A stretch of DNA of 64,000 nt from Pseudosulfitobacter sp. DSM 107133 (GTDB lineage Bacteria > Pseudomonadota > Alphaproteobacteria > Rhodobacterales > Rhodobacteraceae). Where the stretch lies: assembly GCF_022788695.1 (NCBI RefSeq), contig NZ_CP085155.1, forward strand, positions 372,001 through 436,000, given 5' to 3'. A program made the position numbers and the translations under genes. Within the stretch, counting starts at the first letter, position 1, and each line of letters starts with the position of its first letter. Shown here piece by piece: positions 9,466 through 17,052 of the stretch. The notes under the pieces were generated by a model, which did not search any database, had not been told where the DNA came from, and worked only from the letters and a program-made list of their open reading frames with translations.

Positions 9466-10913
9466 GGCTGAACGCACAAAGCACCCTGCCCGACAGCGTT
9501 GCGCGGCCCGGCTATATGCCGTCGGATCATGGTGTTGGCATTGTGCATCTGGGTCTGGGTGCCTTTCACAAGGCGCATCAGGCCGCCTATACCGACACCG
9601 CCCTTGCGCACAGTGGCGGCGACTGGCGGATCGCGGGTGTCAGCCTGCGCAGCCCCGAACCGGCTGCCCAGCTTGCGCCGCAAGACGGGCTGTTCACCCT
9701 GATCGAACGCAGCGCCACCAGCAGCACGGCGCGGGTGATCGGCGCGATCGCCCATGCCTGGTGTCTTGGACCGGATCGCGCGTCTGTGCTTGCGGCGCTT
9801 GCCGCGCCTGCCACGCGGATCGTGTCCGTTACCGTCACCGAAAAGGGATACGGGATCGACCGCAGCACCGGCGGCGTTGACACCGCGCACCCCGCCATCG
9901 CGCAGGATCTGGCCACGCCCGACACCCCTGTTGGCGTTGCGGGCCTGTTGGTCTGGGCGCTGAAGGCACGCCGTTTGGCCGGCCTTGCGCCCTTTACCGT
10001 GCTGTGCTGTGACAACCTGCCCGACAACGGTGCGATGCTGCGCGGGCTGCTGGTGGATTTCGCCCGCCGCGCTGTGCCCGAAATTGCCGATCACATCGCA
10101 AACGACGTTGCCTTTCCGGCAACCATGGTCGACCGGATCACCCCCGCCACCACCGACGCCACACTGGCGGCGGTTGTGCAGATGACCGGCCACGACGACG
10201 CGGCTGCCATCGAGACCGAGGCATTCTCTCAATGGGTGATCGAAGATCACTTTCCCACCGGACGCCCCGACTGGGAAAGCGCGGGTGCGATGTTTGTGTC
10301 TGATGTAAAACCCTATGAGGAAATGAAGCTGCGCATGTTGAACGGCACGCATTCGATGCTGGCCTATGCCGGTTTCCTCAGCGGGTGCACACACGTTGCT
10401 GACGTGATGCGCAAACCGGCGCTGAACGCATTGGTGCGCCGTCATCTGGCCGCTGCTGCTGCCACCCTGCCCCTGCTTGCCGGTGTGGATTTCGCCGCCT
10501 ATGCCGATGCGCTGGTCGCGCGGTTCTCAAACCCGCATTTGCATCACCAGACCTATCAGATCGCGATGGATGGCACGGAAAAGCTGCCGCAACGCATTCT
10601 GGCCCCCGCAGTCGATGCGCAAACCGCAGGTCAACCGCTGGCCCCCTTTGCCTTCGCCGTCGCGGCATGGATGCGCTACACGCTTGGTCACACCGATGCC
10701 GGCGAGCGCTATGCCCTGCGCGACCCGCGCGAAGACGCGCTGACCAATCTGACCCGGGGCCAATCGCCCGCGGCCATTGTTGCAAATCTGGTCACCCTGC
10801 CCGGACTGTTTCCCGATGCACTGGCACGAGACAGCGCATTTTTGCAAATGATCATCGACCGGCTGGGGGTCATGATAAGCAAAGGTATGGGGCACGCGCT
10901 GGACATCGAATAG
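9462..10913 (+). CDS. uxuB: D-mannonate oxidoreductase (fructuronate reductase), mannitol dehydrogenase family
   Basis: This 483-residue member of the long-chain mannitol dehydrogenase family reduces D-fructuronate to D-mannonate with NADH. The dinucleotide-binding N-terminus reads GIVHLGLGAFHKAHQAAY, and the catalytic region contains VKPYEEMKLRMLNGTHSMLAYAG, with the family lysine and the NGTHS signature. The gene begins inside the stop of uxuA (ATGA at 9462-9465). UxuB rather than mannitol or arabinitol dehydrogenase is chosen because of the fusion-like linkage to uxuA. No uxaC uronate isomerase is encoded nearby, so fructuronate may come from the gulonate-type dehydrogenase at 3519-4565 or from an isomerase elsewhere. 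Confidence 0.9.
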   Translation: MRLNAQSTLPDSVARPGYMPSDHGVGIVHLGLGAFHKAHQAAYTDTALAHSGGDWRIAGVSLRSPEPAAQLAPQDGLFTLIERSATSSTARVIGAIAHAWCLGPDRASVLAALAAPATRIVSVTVTEKGYGIDRSTGGVDTAHPAIAQDLATPDTPVGVAGLLVWALKARRLAGLAPFTVLCCDNLPDNGAMLRGLLVDFARRAVPEIADHIANDVAFPATMVDRITPATTDATLAAVVQMTGHDDAAAIETEAFSQWVIEDHFPTGRPDWESAGAMFVSDVKPYEEMKLRMLNGTHSMLAYAGFLSGCTHVADVMRKPALNALVRRHLAAAAATLPLLAGVDFAAYADALVARFSNPHLHHQTYQIAMDGTEKLPQRILAPAVDAQTAGQPLAPFAFAVAAWMRYTLGHTDAGERYALRDPREDALTNLTRGQSPAAIVANLVTLPGLFPDALARDSAFLQMIIDRLGVMISKGMGHALDIE

Positions 10914-10917
10914 GCGC

Positions 10918-10953
10918 GCGCCCCGCCGCTGGCGGTTAACCGAGGTGGGGCGC
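10918..10953. terminator. Bidirectional hairpin between convergent uxuB and the FAH-family gene
   Basis: GCGCCCC at 10918-10924 pairs with GGGGCGC at 10947-10953. The inner CCGC-TG-GCGG and GGTTAACC sequences can form alternative small stems. The structure spans the gap and includes the stop codon of the minus-strand gene. There is no strong T-run on either strand. Confidence 0.4.
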
Positions 10954-11880
10954 AACAACCCGATTGCGCAGGGTTCCGATGCCATCAACCGTCAGCACGA
11001 CCTCGTCGCCGTCGGCCAGAAATTCGCACCGTTCCAACCCGCATCCGTCATCCACGGTGCCGCCGCCGATGATCTCGCCGGGGTAAAGCGTTTCAGCGTT
11101 CGAGATATAGGCGATCATCGCCTCGAAGCTGTGCAGCATTTCGCCCAACCGGCTGTCTGTGACCAACCTGCCGTTGATATGCGCCGTGCAGCGCAGTTCG
11201 CGGTAATCGGGGATTTCGTCGCGGGTGACGATCCACGGGCCAAAGACATTGCCGGCATCAAAACTCTTGCCCTTGGCGGGTCCAAGCATGCCCTGCATTT
11301 CGTTCAACTGCGTGTCGCGCGCCGAAAAGTCGTTGAAAATGGTATAGCCGAAAATATGGTCCATCGCGGTCCCTGCGGAAATGTCGCGCCCCTGTTTGCC
11401 GATCACCACGGCGACTTCCAGCTCGTAATCCATATAGCGCGAATAGCGCGGCCATAGGATGTCTGCCCCGTCTCCGGCCACGGCGAACCGGTTGGTGATG
11501 TAGAAAATCGGCTGGGCGCGGTAGATATCGGGGATTGTTCCTTCTGCGGGGCCGGGATCGGGTTGCCCTTGCAGCAGCGCCGCCAGACGGCGCATCCCGA
11601 CCGGCGCGTGCATGATGTGACGCGGCGCGGTCGACGCATCGCGGATCTGTAGCGGACACGGCAATGGGGCCAGCAAGGTCACGCTCTCCAGCGCAATGCC
11701 GGTGCCCGCGGCCAGGGCCGCACGCGCGGCATCCAGCCCTGTATCGCCCGCGTCGATCAGCGCCTGCATCGACGCCAGTTCAGGCTGTCCTGTTACGGTC
11801 AGATCGACCAAAGCGTCGCCCGCTTGCGTCAGTGCGCCAAGGTGCGGGCCATCCGGTGTTTGGAATGTTGCCAGTTTCAT
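10936..11880 (-). CDS. Fumarylacetoacetate hydrolase family protein
   Basis: This 314-residue protein carries the FAH catalytic core in its C-terminal two thirds: YELEVAVVIG at 152-161 (metal ligands), NDFSARD at 183-189 and KGKSFD at 203-208, followed by GPWIVTRDE. The family cleaves or decarboxylates beta-diketo or related acids with a divalent metal. The start at 11880 (MKLATFQTPDG) is the usual N-terminus of the family and overlaps the stop codon of the cyclase-family gene by four bases. It is the last gene of an operon that runs TRAP transporter, cyclase, FAH. It probably performs a C-C or C-O bond cleavage after the cyclase opens a ring, but the substrate is unknown. Confidence 0.85.
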   Translation of the reverse strand: MKLATFQTPDGPHLGALTQAGDALVDLTVTGQPELASMQALIDAGDTGLDAARAALAAGTGIALESVTLLAPLPCPLQIRDASTAPRHIMHAPVGMRRLAALLQGQPDPGPAEGTIPDIYRAQPIFYITNRFAVAGDGADILWPRYSRYMDYELEVAVVIGKQGRDISAGTAMDHIFGYTIFNDFSARDTQLNEMQGMLGPAKGKSFDAGNVFGPWIVTRDEIPDYRELRCTAHINGRLVTDSRLGEMLHSFEAMIAYISNAETLYPGEIIGGGTVDDGCGLERCEFLADGDEVVLTVDGIGTLRNRVVAPHLG

Positions 11881-12662
11881 GCCTGTTTCCCTTCGTTGCG
11901 CAGGATCGCGACGGGGCGCGCCCAGCCTGCGGATGCCCCTTTGATTTTCACCGGAAAACACTGCACCTCAAAACTGCTGTCGGGCAGTTGATCAAGGTTG
12001 GCCAGCTTTTCCATATGGCAATAGGCGCGATCCATACCCGCGCGGTGGCCTTCCCAGATCAGTGACGCATCGCCGGTTTCGGCCACTTTTGCGGCAGTGT
12101 GGACAAAGGGCGCGTCCCAGCTCCAGGCATCGGTGCCGCACACCTTCATGCCCCGCTCGGTCATCCAGTTGGTCGCTTCGCGCCCGATCCCGCAGCCCGT
12201 CGCGACATATTCCGGCGTGCCGTATTTCGCACCCGCCGCCGTGTTCACCAGAACAATGTCGCCGGGGGCCAGATCATGCCCGATACGTTCAAACTCTGCT
12301 GCGACTTCCGCGGCGGTAACCACATGTCCGTTCGGCAAATGGCGAAAATCCAGCTTGACCCCGCGCCCGATGCACCATTCCAGCGGCACCTGATCGATGG
12401 TGATCGCAGGTTTGCCGCCATCCATTGTTGAATGATAGTGATAGGGCGCATCAAGGTGGGTGCCGTTATGGGTCGACAGGGCCACCTGTTCGACCGCCCA
12501 GCCCTCTCCTCCGGGCAATTGTTCGCGGGTCACGCCGGGGAAAAACGACAAAATTTGCTCGGCAGTCTGGTCATGTTTGAAATAGGTGATCTTTGGACCA
12601 AGCCCCGGGGGATCGGCATATTCTGTGTTCTCAAGCGAGCGAGACAGGTCAATCAGTTGCAT
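11877..12662 (-). CDS. Cyclase-family metal-dependent hydrolase (kynurenine formamidase / isatin hydrolase-like)
   Basis: This 261-residue protein has the hallmark motif HNGTHLDAPYHYH at residues 65-77, whose histidines and aspartate bind the active-site metal in kynurenine formamidases and isatin hydrolases. The N-terminus MQLIDLSRSLEN is also typical. Known relatives hydrolyse cyclic amides, formamides or lactone-like rings. It lies 26 bases downstream of a TRAP DctM gene and overlaps the FAH gene by ATGA, so it is likely the first enzymatic step on the imported compound. No tryptophan or indole genes accompany it, so kynurenine formamidase is not favoured. Confidence 0.85.
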   Translation of the reverse strand: MQLIDLSRSLENTEYADPPGLGPKITYFKHDQTAEQILSFFPGVTREQLPGGEGWAVEQVALSTHNGTHLDAPYHYHSTMDGGKPAITIDQVPLEWCIGRGVKLDFRHLPNGHVVTAAEVAAEFERIGHDLAPGDIVLVNTAAGAKYGTPEYVATGCGIGREATNWMTERGMKVCGTDAWSWDAPFVHTAAKVAETGDASLIWEGHRAGMDRAYCHMEKLANLDQLPDSSFEVQCFPVKIKGASAGWARPVAILRNEGKQA

Positions 12663-12688
12663 GATGGTTCCTTGGTTAACAGTAACAA

Positions 12689-13990
12689 TCAGCGGCCCAG
12701 CAGGCCGGTGGCGATTTGCGGATAGAAGATAAGCGCGACAAGGGTTGCGGCCATGATCAGGGCAAAGGGGGCCGCGCCGCGAAAGACCTCACCCAGAGTA
12801 AGACCGCTGTCGCGCAGCGTTGCGTGGACGACAAAGACCGACAGGCCCAGTGGCGGGGTCAACAGGCCCACTTCAACCGCCAGAACCGTGATCAGGCCGA
12901 AATGCACCAGATCAATGCCCATTTCCTGCGTGATCGGAAAGGCCAGCGGCACCGTCACCAGCATGATTGACGATGAATCCAGCACCGTGCCCAGCACCAC
13001 CAGAATGCAGACGAACAGCAACAGGAACGCGGTCGGGCCGATGCCGGAATCAACCGCTGCCTGTGTGATCGAGGCAGGCAGCCCCGAAAACGCCAGCATC
13101 CGGCTGTAGATCGACGCGCCGATAATCAGGAAACTGACCGCGGCGGTGATGTGTCCGGTCTGCACCGCAATCCGCCAGCTTTCGCGCGCGCCGATCCGGC
13201 GCATTGCAAGCCCGATCAGCAAAGCCAGCACCGCACCGACCGCTCCCGCTTCGGTGGGCGTGAAAAAGCCAAGGTAGATGCCCGCCAGAACCGTCGCTGC
13301 CAGTCCGATGATCGGCAGGATCGCGCGGGTTGGCACCCGATCGCTGCTTTCGAATTCGCTGGGCATGTTGAACAGGTCGGGGCGCATGAACCCCAGAACG
13401 CTGAGATAGACAATATAGGCGGTGGCCAGCAGCAAACCCGGCCCCACGCCGCCAATGAACAGATCGCCCACTGATGAGTCCGTGAGGATTGCAAACAGGA
13501 TCAACAACAGCGATGGCGGGATCAACATGCCCAGCACCGACGATCCTGCCACCACACCCACGGCGATGCTGCGCGAGGTGCCTGCGCGTACCATTTCGGG
13601 CACGGCGACTTTGGAGAACACGGCGGCCGAGGCGATGGACACGCCGGTGATGGCGGCAAACACCGCATTCGACAGCACCGTCGCCACGCTCAGCCCCGCG
13701 CGCCAGCGCTGCAAGCCGCGGGCGATAATGGCAAATGTGTCCCGCCCCAGCCCGCTTTCCGAGACCGCAAGCCCCATCAGCACGAACAGGGGCACCACGC
13801 CAAAGGTGTATTCTGCAATGCTGTCGGTGGCGGCCAGCGCAACAAAGCTGGTGGCCAGCTTCAGCTTTCCGGTGATCGCCCAGACGCCGAACAGCGATAC
13901 GCCCGCCAAAGCGATGGCCACATGAATGCCCGCATAGATCGCAACCGCGATGGCAGCCAGCGACAGATATCCGACTGTAATCGGGTCCAT
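12689..13990 (-). CDS. TRAP transporter large permease, DctM family (second system)
   Basis: This 433-residue polytopic protein is a second, clearly different DctM. Landmarks include FGVVPLFVLMGLAVSESGLG, the segment GSSVLGMLIPPSLLLILFA and the C-terminal VEVGLLTPPLGLSVFVVHA. Its start codon shares one base with the stop of the small-permease gene (TAATG at 13988-13992), so translation is coupled. It belongs to the operon dctP-dctQ-dctM-cyclase-FAH. The transporter probably imports an organic anion that the two enzymes process. Confidence 0.93.
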   Translation of the reverse strand: MDPITVGYLSLAAIAVAIYAGIHVAIALAGVSLFGVWAITGKLKLATSFVALAATDSIAEYTFGVVPLFVLMGLAVSESGLGRDTFAIIARGLQRWRAGLSVATVLSNAVFAAITGVSIASAAVFSKVAVPEMVRAGTSRSIAVGVVAGSSVLGMLIPPSLLLILFAILTDSSVGDLFIGGVGPGLLLATAYIVYLSVLGFMRPDLFNMPSEFESSDRVPTRAILPIIGLAATVLAGIYLGFFTPTEAGAVGAVLALLIGLAMRRIGARESWRIAVQTGHITAAVSFLIIGASIYSRMLAFSGLPASITQAAVDSGIGPTAFLLLFVCILVVLGTVLDSSSIMLVTVPLAFPITQEMGIDLVHFGLITVLAVEVGLLTPPLGLSVFVVHATLRDSGLTLGEVFRGAAPFALIMAATLVALIFYPQIATGLLGR

Positions 13991-14526
13991 TACGGTGTCT
14001 CCCGGATTTTGCCGCCGGCCAGCGCGGCGGACATCAGGAACGAAATCGACAGCATCGCCGACCCCAGCACGATCAGCCCCAGAAAGGGCCAGACCGGCAT
14101 GGTGAAATGCCCGGCGATGCCTTCCATTTCGCCGCGCTCATAGGCGCGCACCACTTTCGGCCAGACTGTCCACGCCAGCGTTGCGCCAAAGGCGGCGCCG
14201 CACAGTTGCGCGAACAGGTCCATTGCGGCACCCAGTTTGGGGCGCGCCTTGATCACCATGCCCAGAATGCCATCGGACCGGATCATCTGCCCTGCCCGAT
14301 GGGTGTGCGAGATTTGCAGGAACACGATCCCGACAATCGAATATTTTACCATCTCGGGCACGCCCGCAATCGGATGGCCAAACAGCTCGCGCCCCAAAAT
14401 GTCGGACACGATCAGCACCATCAGGCCAAGGATCCACAGGGTCGCCACCAGATTGGCGACCCGCATCATCGCGACAGCGGCCTTGCCCAACAGGGTCGTG
14501 CCCGCAATGTCGGCCTCTTGGCTCAT
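13990..14526 (-). CDS. TRAP transporter small permease, DctQ family (second system)
   Basis: This 178-residue protein has four hydrophobic segments (around residues 20-40, 55-75, 95-115 and 140-165). It contains the DctQ landmark GVPEMVKYSIVGIVFLQISHTHR. It overlaps the binding-protein gene at its 5' end (ATGA, 14523-14526) and the DctM gene at its 3' end. It bridges the periplasmic binding protein and the DctM channel. Confidence 0.9.
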   Translation of the reverse strand: MSQEADIAGTTLLGKAAVAMMRVANLVATLWILGLMVLIVSDILGRELFGHPIAGVPEMVKYSIVGIVFLQISHTHRAGQMIRSDGILGMVIKARPKLGAAMDLFAQLCGAAFGATLAWTVWPKVVRAYERGEMEGIAGHFTMPVWPFLGLIVLGSAMLSISFLMSAALAGGKIRETP

Positions 14527-15587
14527 TTCGCGGTCCAGTCCCGTGGCAGAACTGCGCCGGCCTCTTGCAGATGTCGCGCATAGGCGGCAACCACCTCGGA
14601 CCCCGGCAGCCCCTTGGCATCAATATCCGCAGCCCAGTCCTGTGCCACATCCGGCAGGGCGTTGGCCCATGCGTTGCGGGCCTCGTCGCTCAGCTCGGTA
14701 ATGGTCGCCCCGCCCGCTTCCATTGCGGCAAAGGCGCCGGTCACACGGGCATCAAGCCCGGCGGCATAGGCCTTGGCAAAGGCGGCGGCCCCTACCTGCA
14801 ATGCATTCTGAACCTCGGGCGACTGATCGTCATACCAGCTTTTCTTGGCCATGATCGCACCGGCATATTGCGCGCCAAAGTGTACGCGGGTGACATAGGG
14901 CGCGACTTCGTACAGCTTGGCAGCTGCGGCTGCGGTCGGGAACACGATCACACCGTCCGCCACGCCGGTCTTGATGTCGTTGTAATAGGTGGTCAGGTTG
15001 CCCGCCACTCCCACAGCACCCGTACCGCTAAGCCAGTTGACCGCCGCACCCGGCGCATTGATCTTGCGCCCTTCCAGATCGGCAATCGAGGTCACCGGAA
15101 AGGATGTCATCAGCATATAGTCTTCCAGCGCGAAACCGCCGCCCAGATATTGCAGGTCAAGATTTTCCCACAATGTCATCATCGCAGGAATTTCGCGGTG
15201 CATCGTATCGACCGTCGACAGCACCAAATCCACATCCGGCGACCCGAACGGGCTGACATAGGTGACATTCTGCAAACTCAGCAAGGACGGCTCGAACAAA
15301 GAGGCAATCAGCCCCACCTGCGCCAGCCCGTCCTCCATCGCTTCGACTTCGCCGCCCACCTTGGCAAGCGTGCCGCCATAGGCTTCGGTCCAGTCGATTT
15401 CGGTGCCCGAGCCTGCAAGGGTTTCGTTCACGGTCGGGATAAAGGTTTCCGACATGGTCTTGACCCACAGGAACACCGGCGGGTGCCCAGCGACCGTCGT
15501 GATGTCAACTGTGTCGGCCTGAGCCGTTGCGGCCAGCCCCAGTGTCGCCGCCAGCACGCCGCCGGCCAGATAATGTCTCAGTTTCAT
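14523..15587 (-). CDS. TRAP transporter substrate-binding protein, DctP family (second system)
   Basis: This 354-residue periplasmic protein starts with a signal peptide (residues 1-24, cleavage near ATAQADTV). The mature N-terminus DITTVAGHPPVFLWVKTMSE is the pattern of the TRAP branch that carries a TTVAGHPP-like strand. The ATG at 15587 has GGAGG at 15596-15600; an extension upstream to 15722 is rejected because it would bury the signal peptide. It is the first gene of its operon and is divergent from a TetR regulator. There is no stem-loop after it, unlike the other binding-protein genes in the window, because it overlaps dctQ directly. Confidence 0.92.
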   Translation of the reverse strand: MKLRHYLAGGVLAATLGLAATAQADTVDITTVAGHPPVFLWVKTMSETFIPTVNETLAGSGTEIDWTEAYGGTLAKVGGEVEAMEDGLAQVGLIASLFEPSLLSLQNVTYVSPFGSPDVDLVLSTVDTMHREIPAMMTLWENLDLQYLGGGFALEDYMLMTSFPVTSIADLEGRKINAPGAAVNWLSGTGAVGVAGNLTTYYNDIKTGVADGVIVFPTAAAAAKLYEVAPYVTRVHFGAQYAGAIMAKKSWYDDQSPEVQNALQVGAAAFAKAYAAGLDARVTGAFAAMEAGGATITELSDEARNAWANALPDVAQDWAADIDAKGLPGSEVVAAYARHLQEAGAVLPRDWTAK

Positions 15588-15750
15588 GTGGCATCCTCCC
15601 GTTGTGCCGGCCCAGAACGTCCGACCTTTTTGTGATAGCTTCTTGGGGCTGTCCTGCGTGCCCCTGCGCGGCCCGTTTCGGCCCCGCCTGACAATCCTCC
15701 TACGCTCCTCCCGGTGTTGCAAAGCCTCCCCTCTGCACAGAGAACATGGA

Positions 15751-15785
15751 TTCTATACACTTGTACAACTATAAAACTATACAAA
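15751..15785. promoter_or_regulatory. AT-rich repeat cluster, candidate TetR operator
   Basis: The 260-base divergent region between the TRAP operon and the TetR gene contains an AT-rich stretch with the perfect palindrome TTGTACAA (15761-15768). A larger inverted pair TTGTA (15761-15765) and TACAA (15780-15784) flanks two direct copies of ACTATA. It lies about 65 bases ahead of the tetR start and 175 bases ahead of dctP. A TetR dimer site here is plausible; no known consensus is matched. Confidence 0.35.
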
Positions 15786-15847
15786 CGTTCAAAAAGTCAA
15801 TAACTTCCTTTTCACCGCCCGAACCCATAGAACGACCGAAGGTCCAG

Positions 15848-16546
15848 ATGCCGCAACAGACTGACAAACCGACCAGTGACACGCCCCCGGACGGCCGGGT
15901 TTTGCGGGGCGAAGTGACCTATGGCCGGGTTCTGGATGCCGCCGAACGCTGTTTTGCCGCGACCGGCTTTGACGCGGTGACGATTCGCCAGATTGCAGCC
16001 GAAGCGGGCGTGACCCTTGGGGTTGTCGGCTTTCATGGCGGCAGCAAAGAGACGTTGTTTCGCACCGTTCTCAGCCGCAGGGTCGAAACCCTGAACAAAT
16101 TGCGGCGCGAGGCGCTGGCCGCATTGCTGGATGCTGGCGGCTATACCCTTCGGGATCTGATCGACGCTTATATCACGCCCTATCTCGACATCGCCTCGCG
16201 CGGCAATGCGCAGTGGCGGGCCTATGCGCAACTGATTGCCCGCATCGTCGCTGACGACCGCTATTACGCCGAGGCAAAGCATCTGTACGATCCCGTTGCG
16301 ACGGAATTTATGGATGCGATGAGCGAACTGCATCCAGCAGCAGACCGTCATCAATTGGCGACGGCGTTGACGCTGAGCGTCTCGGCCATGCTGTCGATCG
16401 TGGCCAGTCGCGCCCGTATCGAAGGGCTGTCTGGTCACGCGGGGCCGCAGACCCCACTGGGGTATCGCCGCTTGTTGCTGGATTTTTGCGCTGCCGGTTT
16501 CATGCAGGTCTTGTCGCCGGAACGCCCTGACACTGACGCAAGATAA
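15848..16546 (+). CDS. TetR-family transcriptional regulator
   Basis: This 232-residue protein has a TetR N-terminal helix-turn-helix at about residues 25-65: RVLDAAERCFAATGFDAVTIRQIAAEAGVTLGVVGFHGG. The usual YYHF-type motif is replaced by VVGFHGGSKETLF. The C-terminal domain is helical and resembles the CerR/YbiH-like group. I place the start at the ATG at 15848 with GAAGG upstream; an in-frame ATG at 15746 would add a low-complexity leader encoded by the operator-like repeats. It is divergent from the second TRAP operon and most likely represses it. The ligand would be the imported compound or its first product. Confidence 0.87.
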   Translation: MPQQTDKPTSDTPPDGRVLRGEVTYGRVLDAAERCFAATGFDAVTIRQIAAEAGVTLGVVGFHGGSKETLFRTVLSRRVETLNKLRREALAALLDAGGYTLRDLIDAYITPYLDIASRGNAQWRAYAQLIARIVADDRYYAEAKHLYDPVATEFMDAMSELHPAADRHQLATALTLSVSAMLSIVASRARIEGLSGHAGPQTPLGYRRLLLDFCAAGFMQVLSPERPDTDAR

Positions 16547-17000
16547 CTGCGGCGGCCTGCGGGCCACTATCCTGAACTGGTGATCCATCGTCCTGACTGC
16601 GGATCAACAGCAAAACCATCACCCGTTTTCAGCATGAACCGACGGTGCTTTGCAGCAAGAACCGATATAGCTGTGCAAGCCAATCGACAGGATTGCTTTC
16701 CTTGCTTCTGAAACCGGACCTTCACGCAGATCACAGCGCGCGGCAGGATCGAGCCCTTTCCGCTTGTCGGCAAGCGCGGAATCCAGGCCGCAGGCCGCCG
16801 CGCATCATGCCTCAGGCATGTCTGCGACATGACGGGCCGTCCCCCGGCACGGCGATTTGGCTGCTGTGGCATACAACCGGTAGTTCGCATGTGTTTGGCT
16901 GCCATCAAGTGGCATGCACGACGGTCGGATCGCCGCACCACGGCCCGTCGACGTGCGGCTTCGCGTTCCGGTTCGAATGCAGACATGTTTGTCTTTACAA
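16547..17000. other. Unassigned region between tetR and ytfQ with tandem inverted repeats
   Basis: About 450 bases lie here without a gene I can support. Both strands hold open frames of 110-150 codons, but their translations (rich in Arg, Cys, His and Pro) match no family I recognise. Two adjoining inverted repeats are visible at 16806-16820 (CATGCCT-C-AGGCATG) and 16817-16831 (CATGTC-TGC-GACATG). The final 70 bases become AT-rich and form the ytfQ promoter and operator. It may be a decayed gene or a dispersed repeat. Confidence 0.4.
16806..16831. repeat. Two overlapping inverted repeats sharing CATG
   Basis: CATGCCT-C-AGGCATG (16806-16820) runs directly into CATGTC-TGC-GACATG (16817-16831), the two sharing the central CATG. 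Both arms are perfect. They sit in the unassigned gap roughly 260 bases after tetR, so they are not an obvious terminator. Confidence 0.5.
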
Positions 17001-17019
17001 AAGTATTAAAGTAATACTT
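17001..17019. promoter_or_regulatory. Perfect inverted repeat upstream of ytfQ, candidate GntR operator
   Basis: AAGTATTA-AAG-TAATACTT is a perfect 8-3-8 dyad 34 bases ahead of the ytfQ start codon. It lies in an AT-rich promoter stretch of otherwise GC-rich DNA. The operon ends with a GntR-family gene (21640-22365), which makes autoregulation through this site likely: binding here would block the promoter. Confidence 0.6.
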
Positions 17020-17052
17020 AATCACCCCACATCATGTTTTGGGAGGAACACA

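Noticed and set aside
16567..17025. A 152-codon minus-strand frame beginning MIKYYFNTF
   Set aside because: Its start lies in the ytfQ promoter and operator, it has no ribosome site or similarity, and an equally long frame exists on the other strand.
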